From Microbacterium sp. (lineage in GTDB: Bacteria > Actinomycetota > Actinomycetes > Actinomycetales > Microbacteriaceae): a stretch of DNA of 35,717 bases. This document shows, piece by piece, positions 17,175 to 25,017 of this stretch. The notes under the pieces were generated by a model, which was not told the origin of the DNA, did not search any database, and saw only the letters and a program-made list of their open reading frames with translations. Both the position numbers and the translations under genes were made by a program. The DNA lies in contig JARBUN010000077.1 in the NCBI GenBank assembly GCA_029239635.1, positions 1 to 35,717 of the forward strand, given 5' to 3'. Within the stretch, counting starts at the first letter, position 1; each line of letters begins with the position of its first letter.

Positions 17175-18104
17175 GTGTCCACTACCGATGATTTCCGTCG
17201 TAACAGCGACAACTTCTGTTACCGGCATCCCGATCGGCAGAGCTTCGTGCTCTGCCAGCGGTGCCTGCGAACGGTCTGTTCGGAGTGTCGCACCCCCGCC
17301 GCCGTCGGCGTGATCTGCCCGGAGTGCATGGCGCAACAGCGCGCCGCCGAGACTCCCGCGCAGAAGAAAGCGGAACGCCGCTGGGCCTCATCGCGTCCGC
17401 TGGTCGCCGTCTCCTCCGGCCGTCCGGTCGCCACGCTCGCGATCATCGCGATCACCGGCCTGGTCTACATCATCGGCATCATTCCGGGTCTGGGTCCCGT
17501 CTTGAGCAGCGCCCTGCTGTTCTACGGCCCGTACCTGGTGCCGCAGTTCGGCTCTTTCGAACCGTGGCGACTTCTCACGGTGTCGCTCGTGCATTCCGGG
17601 TTCTTCCACATCGGCCTGAACATGCTGGCCCTGTGGTTCATCGGGCGAAATCTCGAACCCCTGCTCGGCCGATGGCGGTTCGTCGCGCTCTACGTCTTGG
17701 GCACGCTCGGCGGCTCGGTCGCGGTGGCCCTGATCGCTCCGCTGACGCCCGTCGTCGGTGCCTCCGGCGCGATCTTCGCGCTGTTCGGCGCGCTGCTGGT
17801 GATCGGGCGTCATATCGGCGCCGACATCCGGGTGATCGCCGTACTGATCGGCATCAACTTCGCCTGGCCGTTCGTGGTGGCGCTGATCACGTCGATCGGC
17901 ACGGGCGACTTCGTCGCGGCGCTCAACGGCGTCGGCGTCTCCTGGCAGGCGCATCTGGGCGGTCTGGTCACCGGCGCGGCCGTGGGCTTCGTGTACGCAC
18001 GGACCCGCCTCGCGCGCCAGAAGTCGCTGCAGATCGGACTCCTCGTCGCCGTGACCGCCGTGCTGATCGGGCTGCTCGTCGTCCCGGTCGTCGTGTACTA
18101 CTGA
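17175..18104 (+). CDS. Rhomboid family intramembrane serine protease with zinc-finger N-terminus
   Basis: Product of 309 residues. The N-terminus holds cysteine/histidine pairs (CYRHPDR, CQRCLRTVCSEC and CPECMAQQ, about residues 15-55) that resemble a B-box-type zinc ribbon. Six to seven membrane segments follow. Rhomboid hallmarks are present: HSGFFHIGLNMLALW, the catalytic serine in GASGAIFALFG, and a catalytic histidine in WQAHLGGLVTGAAVG. Rhomboids cut membrane proteins within or beside the bilayer; the substrate is unknown. GTG 17175 gives the cysteine-rich start intact. It lies 18 bases after the cyclophilin gene and may be co-transcribed with it. Confidence 0.92.
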   Translation: MSTTDDFRRNSDNFCYRHPDRQSFVLCQRCLRTVCSECRTPAAVGVICPECMAQQRAAETPAQKKAERRWASSRPLVAVSSGRPVATLAIIAITGLVYIIGIIPGLGPVLSSALLFYGPYLVPQFGSFEPWRLLTVSLVHSGFFHIGLNMLALWFIGRNLEPLLGRWRFVALYVLGTLGGSVAVALIAPLTPVVGASGAIFALFGALLVIGRHIGADIRVIAVLIGINFAWPFVVALITSIGTGDFVAALNGVGVSWQAHLGGLVTGAAVGFVYARTRLARQKSLQIGLLVAVTAVLIGLLVVPVVVYY

Positions 18105-18107
18105 AGG

Positions 18108-18128
18108 TTATCCACAGGCTCATCCACA
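18108..18128. promoter_or_regulatory. Pair of DnaA boxes outside oriC
   Basis: A perfect ttatccaca (18108-18116) and a one-mismatch tcatccaca (18120-18128) lie head-to-tail between the convergent rhomboid and crgA genes, about 11.5 kb from the probable oriC. The spacing of 12 bases start to start is close to a helical turn. They could titrate DnaA; function is not shown. Confidence 0.65.
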
Positions 18129-18166
18129 GGTGGGGATGAATTACACGGATGTAACTCTGTCGGAGA

Positions 18167-18406
18167 TCAGCGCCAGCGCGTCGTCATCAGGAAGCCGACG
18201 AAGGCGATTCCGAAGCCGATGACCAGGTTCCACGGGCCGATGCCCGGAATCGGGAACTGCGAGTTGCTCAGGTAGAAGACCAGGACCCACACCAGGCCGA
18301 CGAGCATCAGGCCGATCATGATGGGCAGGAACCACACAGGGTTCGGTGCCGATGCGCCTTCGTTGCGCTCCGCGATCGGGTCGTCGCCGTTACCAGTTCG
18401 AGCCAT
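18167..18406 (-). CDS. crgA: Cell division protein CrgA
   Basis: Small protein of 79 residues with two membrane segments (PVWFLPIMIGLMLVGLVWVL, about 23-42, and LVIGFGIAFVGFLMTTRW near the C-terminus) joined by NSQFPIPGIGPWN, the family signature. CrgA is an actinobacterial divisome component interacting with FtsZ, FtsI and other division proteins. Its location upstream of sortase and pabA/trpG and near pknB matches mycobacteria and Streptomyces. The ATG at 18406 has a TAGACT box seven bases upstream. Confidence 0.95.
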   Translation of the reverse strand: MARTGNGDDPIAERNEGASAPNPVWFLPIMIGLMLVGLVWVLVFYLSNSQFPIPGIGPWNLVIGFGIAFVGFLMTTRWR

Positions 18407-18413
18407 GCGGCCC

Positions 18414-18419
18414 AGTCTA
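18414..18419 (-). promoter_or_regulatory. -10 box of leaderless crgA
   Basis: On the minus strand TAGACT ends seven bases before the crgA ATG, without a Shine-Dalgarno site. The divergent sortase promoter is only about 30 bases away. Confidence 0.55.
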
Positions 18420-18448
18420 ATGCTCAGGTGCAGCGCGACCCACGGAAC

Positions 18449-18454
18449 TAGAAT
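18449..18454 (+). promoter_or_regulatory. -10 box of leaderless sortase gene
   Basis: TAGAAT, a near-consensus -10 hexamer, ends six bases before GTG 18461. There is no Shine-Dalgarno site. Confidence 0.6.
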
Positions 18455-18460
18455 CGCCTG

Positions 18461-19258
18461 GTGTCCACCGCCTCCTCGCCGCAGACCCGTCGCGATGCCC
18501 GTCGACGTCCCGCGCGTCGGCGCGGTGTGTCGGTCATCGGGGTCATCGGCGACCTCTTGCTGACCGCGGGCGTGCTGGTGCTGCTGTTCGTGGCGTGGCA
18601 GCTGTGGATCGGGGACGCGATCATCGGCGCGCAGTACAAGGACGAGGCGAACTCGCTCACCGAGCAGTGGGCGACAGACCCGCCTCCACCCCTTCCGTCG
18701 CCGTCCGACTCATCCGCGGGCTCGCCCGCCCCGACGGCGCCGGCGACCGCTGATCCCCCGGCGCTCCCGCAGCCCGGCAACGGCGAGGTCTTCGGGGTCA
18801 TGCGCATCCCCCGTCTCGGTGCGGACTGGCAGTTCAAGCTCGCCGGTGGAGTGAGCTCCTCGGTCACGCTCGACCCGATCGGCATCGGTCACTACCCCGA
18901 CAACGCGATGCCGGGACAGGTGGGGAACTTCGCCGTCGCCGGTCACCGCGGCAGCCATGGCGCACCTTTCGCCGACCTCCCCTCCCTGCGGATCGGGGAC
19001 GCGATCGTGGTCGAGACGCCGGACGGCTGGTACACCTATCGCTATCGCAATCTCGAGTACGTGCAGCCCGACGGCGTCGGCGTGCTCCTGCCGGTCCCGC
19101 AGGACACCCAGATCGAGGCGACCGATCGACTGATCACGATGACGACGTGCAGCCCGCGTTACGGTTTCTCGGAACGAGCCATCGGCTACGGGGTGTTCGA
19201 ATCGTTCACTCCCCGCGCCAACGGCGCCCCCGCCTCGCTGACCTCTGGAGCCGCCTGA
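18461..19258 (+). CDS. Class E sortase
   Basis: Product of 265 residues. A basic N-terminus, one membrane anchor (IGVIGDLLLTAGVLVLLFVA, about residues 26-45), a proline/serine-rich linker (about 70-105) and the sortase barrel follow. Catalytic residues are visible: histidine in VAGHRGSHG, cysteine in the TLxTC-like LITMTTCSPRYGFSER, and the arginine of that segment. Class E sortases of actinobacteria anchor surface proteins with LAxTG-type signals to peptidoglycan; no such substrate is encoded in this window. It is coupled to the next small gene by a TGATG overlap. Confidence 0.92.
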   Translation: MSTASSPQTRRDARRRPARRRGVSVIGVIGDLLLTAGVLVLLFVAWQLWIGDAIIGAQYKDEANSLTEQWATDPPPPLPSPSDSSAGSPAPTAPATADPPALPQPGNGEVFGVMRIPRLGADWQFKLAGGVSSSVTLDPIGIGHYPDNAMPGQVGNFAVAGHRGSHGAPFADLPSLRIGDAIVVETPDGWYTYRYRNLEYVQPDGVGVLLPVPQDTQIEATDRLITMTTCSPRYGFSERAIGYGVFESFTPRANGAPASLTSGAA

Positions 19259-19413
19259 TGTACGGAGCCCTCTGGCGTGTGCTGCCCGGACCCTGGTGGG
19301 TGCGCGTGCTCATTCTCCTCGTCCTCGCGGCCGCGGTGCTCTACGGACTCTTCTTCTATGTCTTCCCCTGGGTGAGCGACATCGTGTACCCGCAGGAGGT
19401 CACGGTCGAGTGA
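19258..19413 (+). CDS. Small single-pass membrane protein
   Basis: A 51-residue protein starting at ATG 19258, which shares its A with the sortase stop (TGATG). It has a tryptophan-rich start (MYGALWRVLPGPWWVRVL), one membrane helix (about residues 15-40) and an acidic tail ending IVYPQEVTVE. Its stop overlaps the GTG of the amidotransferase gene. Overlaps on both sides and a protein-like composition argue that it is real. I do not recognise a characterised function; such small proteins are common between sortase and pabA/trpG in this family of organisms. Confidence 0.8.
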   Translation: MYGALWRVLPGPWWVRVLILLVLAAAVLYGLFFYVFPWVSDIVYPQEVTVE

Positions 19414-20060
19414 GCCGATGGCGTGTGGTCGTCGTCGACAACCGCGACAGCTTCGTCCACACGCTCGCCGGGTACCTGAGCGATCTCGGCGCCGCGGTGG
19501 AGACCGTGTCGGCCGAGGATCCCTCGCTCGCGGAGTCGCTCGCTGACCGGACGGATGCCGTGGTCATCTCACCCGGCCCCGGGCATCCGGATGTCGCGGG
19601 TCGGTCGGTCGAGGTCGTGCGCGCCGCGCATGCGAGCGGCATCCCGCTTCTCGGTGTCTGTCTGGGGCACCAGGCGATCGCGGTCGCCTTCGGTGCCCGC
19701 GTGGGTCACGCACCCGAACTCCTGCACGGCATCACGAGCCGGATCCGTCATGACGGGCGCGGCGTGTTCGCCGACCTGCCCGACGGGTTCGAGGCGACGA
19801 GGTACCACTCTCTGGCCGTGTCGGAGGAGACCCTGCCCGCGGAGATCGAGGTCACGGCCCGCACCGACAGTGGCGTGATCATGGGCCTCCGTCACCGCTC
19901 CTCCCCCCTCGTCGGGGTGCAGTTCCACCCGGAGAGCGTGCTCACCGAGGGCGGGCATCAGCTGCTCGGTCGGTGGATGCAGGATGCCGGGTGCGAGGGC
20001 GCCGCCGCAAGAGGCGCCCTCCTTCACCCTCGCGGGATCACGAGCCGGAGCAGAAGGTAA
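19410..20060 (+). CDS. pabA: Glutamine amidotransferase, anthranilate/aminodeoxychorismate synthase component II
   Basis: Product of 216 residues of the class I glutamine amidotransferase family. It begins with VVVVDNRDSFVHTLAGYL, typical of TrpG/PabA; the nucleophile is in GVCLGHQAIA and the His-Glu pair in VGVQFHPESVLTEGG. It supplies ammonia to a chorismate-using partner for tryptophan or folate. Which pathway cannot be decided: no component I gene is adjacent, and the orthologous gene beside pknB is usually annotated trpG or pabA. GTG 19410 overlaps the preceding stop. The 3' end overlaps convergent pknB by 23 bases. Confidence 0.88.
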   Translation: MSRWRVVVVDNRDSFVHTLAGYLSDLGAAVETVSAEDPSLAESLADRTDAVVISPGPGHPDVAGRSVEVVRAAHASGIPLLGVCLGHQAIAVAFGARVGHAPELLHGITSRIRHDGRGVFADLPDGFEATRYHSLAVSEETLPAEIEVTARTDSGVIMGLRHRSSPLVGVQFHPESVLTEGGHQLLGRWMQDAGCEGAAARGALLHPRGITSRSRR

Positions 20061-21738
20061 GCGTGATCTCGCTGTGGACCGGCACTTCACCCGGGGCCAG
20101 CGACTGCGTCTTCACCGTCGGCGCGGCCCCAGCCGGGCAGCCGGGGTCTTCCTGCGTCTGGACCGTGAGCTGAATCGCGTCGGACTCGAGCTGGCGCTTC
20201 GCGGCATCGACGGTGTAGCCCGTGTAGTCCACGATGACGACGTGCCCACTGGCGACGACGAGGTTGACCGTGGTGCCCTTCGCGATCTGCGAGCCGGACG
20301 TGACGCTCGAGGACACGACGGTACCCGCCGCGAGGGCGGGGTCGTTCTGCCGGCGGATGGAGCCGACGGAGAGCCCCGCCTGCTGCAGCGCCGTCCGTGC
20401 CGCGTCCTCGCTCATGCCCTCGAGAGTGGGCACCGTCGCCAGATCGGGTCCGCTGGAGACGTACAGGACGATCTCCTGACCCTCGGCGACAGACGTGTCG
20501 GCGGTGGGAGTCGTGCGGGTCACGTTGCCGGCGGCGATCTTGTCGCTCGGCTCGTCGACGCGCTTCGCGACGAGATCCTGCCCCTGCAGGGTCTCGACGG
20601 CGCGGTCGTACGACATGTCCACGACATTCGGAACCGCGCGCCCCGCGGACGGCACATCGTTCGAGGGCTGGATCTGCATCACCCAGAACAGCACGGCGAC
20701 CAGGAGCACGGCGAGGACTGTGACGCCGGCCCAGATCCACGCGACCGGCGGGCCGGGCTGCGTGCGACGCATCGTGGTGTCGGTGCTCAGCTGCCGCAGC
20801 GAACGCGCGGTCTCCGCGGCCTGGCGCGGGTTGGGGCCGTACAGCTCGTTCGACAGCGCCGACATCTGGCGCTTCGTGGGGCCCTTGCCGTCGACGGTGG
20901 CGTCCAGCGCTTCGCGGAAGCTCGCGGCGTCCTGCGGGCGCTGGAACGGGTCCTTCGCGAGGGCGCGGAGCACGATGGCATCCAGAGCCGTCGAGACCGT
21001 CTCGGTGACCTCGCTCGGCGGGACAGGAGCCTCGCTGACGTGCTGATAGGCGACGGCGACGGGAGTCTCACCGCGGAACGGCGGCCGGCCCGTGAGCAAC
21101 TCGTAGAGCACGACGCCCGTGGAGTACAGGTCGGCGCGAGCGTCGACGGACTCGCCCTTGGCCTGCTCGGGAGAGAAGTACGCGGCGGTACCGACGATCG
21201 CCGTGGTCTCGGCGACGGTGGAGGAGGAGTCGGACACCGCTCGCGCGATACCGAAGTCCATGACCTTCACCCCGCCGGACTCCGTGATCATCACGTTCCC
21301 GGGCTTGATGTCGCGGTGCACGACACCGGCGCGGTGCGAGTACTCCAGCGCTTCCAGGATGCCGTCGGCGTAGCGCAGGGCGTCTTCCGTCGGCACCGGA
21401 CCCGCCGCGATGATGTCCTTCAACAGCCGCCCGTGCACGAGCTCCATGACGATGTACGGAACGGGGCGTTCCTGACCGTCCGGACCCGTCTCGACGTCTT
21501 CGCCGGCATCGAACACCCGCACGATCGTGGGGTGCGCCATCCGCGACGCGGCCTGCGCCTCGAGACGGAAACGCGTGCGGAACGCCGCGTCGCCGGCGAG
21601 GTCGGCCTTGAGGATCTTGATCGCGACGGTACGCCCGAGGGTCTGGTCGTAGCCGCGATAGACGCTCGCCATGCCGCCACGACCGATGAGGTCGTCAACG
21701 CGGTAGCGCCCTGACAGGACGCGCGTCTCAGTGGTCAC
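20038..21738 (-). CDS. pknB: Ser/Thr protein kinase PknB with three PASTA domains
   Basis: Product of 566 residues. The cytoplasmic kinase domain has a glycine loop (IGRGGMASVYRG), catalytic lysine in VAIK (41), HRDIKPGN (141-148), DFG (161-163) and an activation loop containing VAETTAIVGTAAYFSPEQ, where the paired threonines are the probable autophosphorylation sites. One membrane helix (about 332-356) leads to three extracellular PASTA repeats (about 367-433, 434-500, 501-566), which sense muropeptides or lipid II. Two cysteines in the last repeat (CPAGAAP and FCSGS) may form a disulfide. Mycobacterial PknB has four PASTA repeats, so this is shorter. GTG 21738. Last gene of the operon; PstP should dephosphorylate it. 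Confidence 0.95.
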   Translation of the reverse strand: MTTETRVLSGRYRVDDLIGRGGMASVYRGYDQTLGRTVAIKILKADLAGDAAFRTRFRLEAQAASRMAHPTIVRVFDAGEDVETGPDGQERPVPYIVMELVHGRLLKDIIAAGPVPTEDALRYADGILEALEYSHRAGVVHRDIKPGNVMITESGGVKVMDFGIARAVSDSSSTVAETTAIVGTAAYFSPEQAKGESVDARADLYSTGVVLYELLTGRPPFRGETPVAVAYQHVSEAPVPPSEVTETVSTALDAIVLRALAKDPFQRPQDAASFREALDATVDGKGPTKRQMSALSNELYGPNPRQAAETARSLRQLSTDTTMRRTQPGPPVAWIWAGVTVLAVLLVAVLFWVMQIQPSNDVPSAGRAVPNVVDMSYDRAVETLQGQDLVAKRVDEPSDKIAAGNVTRTTPTADTSVAEGQEIVLYVSSGPDLATVPTLEGMSEDAARTALQQAGLSVGSIRRQNDPALAAGTVVSSSVTSGSQIAKGTTVNLVVASGHVVIVDYTGYTVDAAKRQLESDAIQLTVQTQEDPGCPAGAAPTVKTQSLAPGEVPVHSEITLTFCSGS

Positions 21739-21774
21739 GAAAAAACTCCAGGCGTGGTGCGTGTGCGAGAGAGG

Positions 21775-23520
21775 TCAGTTCTTCGGGCTTGCGCTCGGGC
21801 TGGGCGACGAACCACCGGTGATGGTGGCGGATGCCTCGGCCGAGGGGCCGGCGGTACGGTCGGTGCTCGAGCAGCTCACCGTGTACGTCACCTTCAGAGT
21901 CGACCCGGGAGAGTTGCTCACCAGCAGCTGCGCGTTGCGCTCATCGGGAGAGAACGACGCGGTGGAGGAGCCGTTGGTGACGAAGGTTCCGCCCGTCGCG
22001 GTGAAGTTGTACGACGTGACGTTGCCTGTGCCCGCGGGGCAGGTGTACTGCTGCCACGAGACCTGTTCGGTGGCCCCGGCGGGAACCGTCGTCGGGAGCG
22101 TGGGCGCGCCCGGCTGGGTCAGAGGGGTCTCCTCGCCGTACGTGGTCACCGTGATGTTGGTGCCGGCGGGGTTACGGCCCGTCGGGTCGACGGTGTAGAC
22201 CTTGCCGATCTCGTCCGCGGTGGTCGCCGCGTTTCCCGTGGCGCACGTCGCCGCGAGGTTGTTCTCGCGGAGGATCGCGCGCGCCTCGTCACAGGTGCGT
22301 CCCACGAGGTCGAGGGCATCGACGTCGACCAGGCTCTGCGTCGGCGTCGCGGACGGCGTCGGCGTCGACTGGCTCGGTGACGGCGCAGGACCGGTCGGAG
22401 CGGTGCTCGAGGGAGCGGCATCCGGTTGATCCTGGTTGGTGAGCAGGGCGGCGAGGGTGCCGCCGAGCACGAGCACGAGCAGCACGATGAGAGCGACGAG
22501 CGGCCACGTCAGGCGGCTCCGCTTCTTCTTCTGCGGCACGGTCTCGTCGGTGTGCTCCTCGGTGAGGAGCGACGTGGCCGCCGGTGTCGGCATGAGGCGC
22601 GTGGCCGCGCCGGTCTGCCCGGGCGCGAGGAGCTGGGTGACGTCGTCGGCGACAGCCGCACCGGCGGCGATCGCGGGGACGGCGGCCGCGGCGGCCGCGA
22701 GGTCTCCCCGACGCAGCGCCGTCGCGGCACGCGAGACGGCGGCGGCCGAGGCGGGACGCTCGTCGGGCTTCTTCGCGATCATCGCCATGACGAGGTTCTG
22801 CACCGGGACCGCGACGGTGGGCGGAAGCGGAGCGGGCTGCTCGTTGATCTGCGCCATCGCGATCGCGACCTGGGACTCGCCCGTGAAGGGACGCTTGCCC
22901 GCGAGGCACTCGTACGCGACGATGCCGAGCGAGTAGATGTCGGTCGCCGGTGACGCCGGGTGGCCGGACGCCTGCTCGGGCGAGAGGTACTGCACGGTAC
23001 CCATGACCTGACCCGTGGCCGTCAGCGGCACCTGGTCGGCGATGCGGGCGATCCCGAAGTCGGTGATCTTGACGCGACCGTCCGGGGTGATCAGCAGGTT
23101 GCCCGGCTTGATGTCGCGGTGCACGAGACCGGCCGCGTGCGCGGCCTGGAGGGCTGCCGCCGTCTGAGCGACGATGTCGAGGGTCTTGTCGGTCGAGAGG
23201 GAGCCCTCGCGCTCGATGATCGTCGACAGAGCCTCGCCGGGGACGAGCTCCATCACGAGGAAGGCGCTGCCGTCCTCCTCGCCGTAGTCGAACACGCTGG
23301 CGATGCCCTCGTGGTTCACCAGGGCGGCGTGACGGGCCTCGGCGCGGAAGCGCTCCAGGAACCCGGGGTCGCCCATGTACTCGTCTTTGAGGATCTTGAT
23401 GGCGACGGTGCGTCCGATGACGTGATCCGTCGCCTCCCACACCTCGCCCATGCCGCCGATCGCAATACGCGAATCGAGCTCGTAGCGTCCTCCGAAGGTC
23501 ACTCCCTGCGTCGGTCTCAT
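21775..23520 (-). CDS. pknA: Ser/Thr protein kinase PknA-like with extracellular domain
   Basis: Product of 581 residues. Kinase motifs are IGGMGEVWEA, VAIK (K42), HRDIKPGN (134-141), DFG (154-156) and the activation loop ending GTVQYLSPEQ. After an alanine-rich linker a membrane helix lies at about 337-361, followed by a Ser/Thr/Pro-rich spacer (about 370-405), one PASTA-like repeat (about 406-470, VDALDLVGRTCDEARAIL) and a beta-rich C-terminal module ending in another Ser/Pro tail. Mycobacterial PknA lacks PASTA domains, so the extracellular part is a departure from that model but is seen in related Microbacteriaceae. Its ATG overlaps the pbpA stop (ATGA). Confidence 0.9.
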   Translation of the reverse strand: MRPTQGVTFGGRYELDSRIAIGGMGEVWEATDHVIGRTVAIKILKDEYMGDPGFLERFRAEARHAALVNHEGIASVFDYGEEDGSAFLVMELVPGEALSTIIEREGSLSTDKTLDIVAQTAAALQAAHAAGLVHRDIKPGNLLITPDGRVKITDFGIARIADQVPLTATGQVMGTVQYLSPEQASGHPASPATDIYSLGIVAYECLAGKRPFTGESQVAIAMAQINEQPAPLPPTVAVPVQNLVMAMIAKKPDERPASAAAVSRAATALRRGDLAAAAAAVPAIAAGAAVADDVTQLLAPGQTGAATRLMPTPAATSLLTEEHTDETVPQKKKRSRLTWPLVALIVLLVLVLGGTLAALLTNQDQPDAAPSSTAPTGPAPSPSQSTPTPSATPTQSLVDVDALDLVGRTCDEARAILRENNLAATCATGNAATTADEIGKVYTVDPTGRNPAGTNITVTTYGEETPLTQPGAPTLPTTVPAGATEQVSWQQYTCPAGTGNVTSYNFTATGGTFVTNGSSTASFSPDERNAQLLVSNSPGSTLKVTYTVSCSSTDRTAGPSAEASATITGGSSPSPSASPKN

Positions 23521-24974
23521 TTACCCAGCACCGCCTCCATGACCTTCTTCGCTATCGGGGCGGCGATGTCGTTGCCGCTCCCGCTCTGCCCCTGGCCCCC
23601 GCCGTTCTCGACCACCACAGCGACGGCGACCTTGGGGTCGTCGGCCGGAGCAAAACCCGTGAACCAGAGCGAGAACGGTCGGGACGCCCCGTTCTCGGCG
23701 GTCCCGGTCTTACCCGCGACCTGGACCCCGTCTATTCTTGCATTCGACGCGGCGCCGTCCTGGACGTTCGCCGTCATCATCGAAACCATCTGCGCGTCGA
23801 GATTCGCGTCGAGCGCGCGGCCGAACTCACTGTCGGCGCGCTCATCGGTCACCGACAGGTCGGATTCGATGACACGGTCGATCATCCGCGGGTTCATGAC
23901 CACTCCGCCGTTGGCGATCCCGGCGGACACCATCGCCATCTGCAGCGGCGTCGCGGTGACCTGGCCCTGCCCGAACCCGCTCAGCGCGGTCTGCGCGGCA
24001 TCCAGACCCGAGGGGTACGTGGACGCCGTCGAGGTGAGCGGCATCGAGAACTGCTTGTTGAAGCCGTACTTCTCGGCCTCGGCGCGGATCGCGTCGTCGC
24101 CGAGCTCGACGGCCAACTCGGCCATCGGGATGTTGCAGCTGAGCCGGAGGGCGGTGGCGATGGTGACCGTGTCGCCTCCGCCGCACGTTCCGCCGCCCGC
24201 GTTCTGCACCACGCTCGTCGACTGCGGCAGCGTGTACTGGGCCACGTTGGGGAAGGACGAGTCGGGCGTGTACTTCCCGGATGCCAGGGCGGCCGACGCC
24301 ACGACGAGCTTGAACGTCGATCCCGGGGGATTGAGGTTGCCGGCGATCGCGCGATTGTCCATCGGCTGGGACGGATCGGACATCAGCTGGTCGTACGTGG
24401 AGTTGACGGCATCCGTGTCGTGCGAGGCGAGGGCGTTGGTGTCGAAGCTCGGGGTGGACACCATGGCCAGGATGCGGCCCGTCGACGGCTCGATCGCGAC
24501 GACGGCACCCTGCAGGCCGCCGAGGGCGTCCCACGCGGCGCGCTGGACGTTCGCGTCGAGCGAGAGCTCCACGTTCGCCCCGCGGGGAGCCTGGCCCGTG
24601 ATCGCGCGGTTGATCCGGGAGAAGAACTCGTTCTCGCCCGAGCCGCTCAGCACGGTGTTCTCGGCGTCTTCGATCTGCGTCCGGGAGTCGAGCACCGCGT
24701 TGACGTACCCGGTGACCGGTGCCCACATCTGCGCGTCCGCGTACTGGCGTTGCCAGCTGTAGACGTCGTCGGAGGGCACGGACTGGGCGATGGGGGTGCC
24801 GCTCGCGATGATCGAGCCGCGCTGGATCTCGTACGAGTCGTACAGGGCGCGCGTGTTGCCGGGGGTGTTCGTGAGGTTCCCGGCTTGGGCGACCTGGATG
24901 ACGCTCGTCGAGGCGAACAGGGCGACGAACATCGCCAGCATCACGATGCTGAGGCGTCGGAGCTCTTTGGTCAC
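23517..24974 (-). CDS. pbpA: Penicillin-binding protein 2 (transpeptidase PbpA)
   Basis: Product of 485 residues, a class B transpeptidase that crosslinks peptidoglycan with its SEDS partner RodA. A membrane anchor lies at about residues 8-30; the active-site motifs are STFK (219-222), SCN (279-281) and KTGTAE (422-427). The N-terminal pedestal contains YDSYEIQRGSIIASGTPIAQS, characteristic of the mycobacterial PbpA group. GTG 24974 is preceded by CGGAGGAGG. It lies between rodA and pknA, overlapping pknA by four bases. Complete. Confidence 0.95.
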   Translation of the reverse strand: MTKELRRLSIVMLAMFVALFASTSVIQVAQAGNLTNTPGNTRALYDSYEIQRGSIIASGTPIAQSVPSDDVYSWQRQYADAQMWAPVTGYVNAVLDSRTQIEDAENTVLSGSGENEFFSRINRAITGQAPRGANVELSLDANVQRAAWDALGGLQGAVVAIEPSTGRILAMVSTPSFDTNALASHDTDAVNSTYDQLMSDPSQPMDNRAIAGNLNPPGSTFKLVVASAALASGKYTPDSSFPNVAQYTLPQSTSVVQNAGGGTCGGGDTVTIATALRLSCNIPMAELAVELGDDAIRAEAEKYGFNKQFSMPLTSTASTYPSGLDAAQTALSGFGQGQVTATPLQMAMVSAGIANGGVVMNPRMIDRVIESDLSVTDERADSEFGRALDANLDAQMVSMMTANVQDGAASNARIDGVQVAGKTGTAENGASRPFSLWFTGFAPADDPKVAVAVVVENGGGQGQSGSGNDIAAPIAKKVMEAVLGK

Positions 24975-25017
24975 GGTGCCTCCTCCGGTCGGGGGGCGCT
25001 CAGGGCCGCGGTCGTCA

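Noticed and set aside
19984-21714. Long plus-strand frame opposite pknB
   Set aside because: Shadow of the kinase gene; all kinase and PASTA motifs are on the minus strand.
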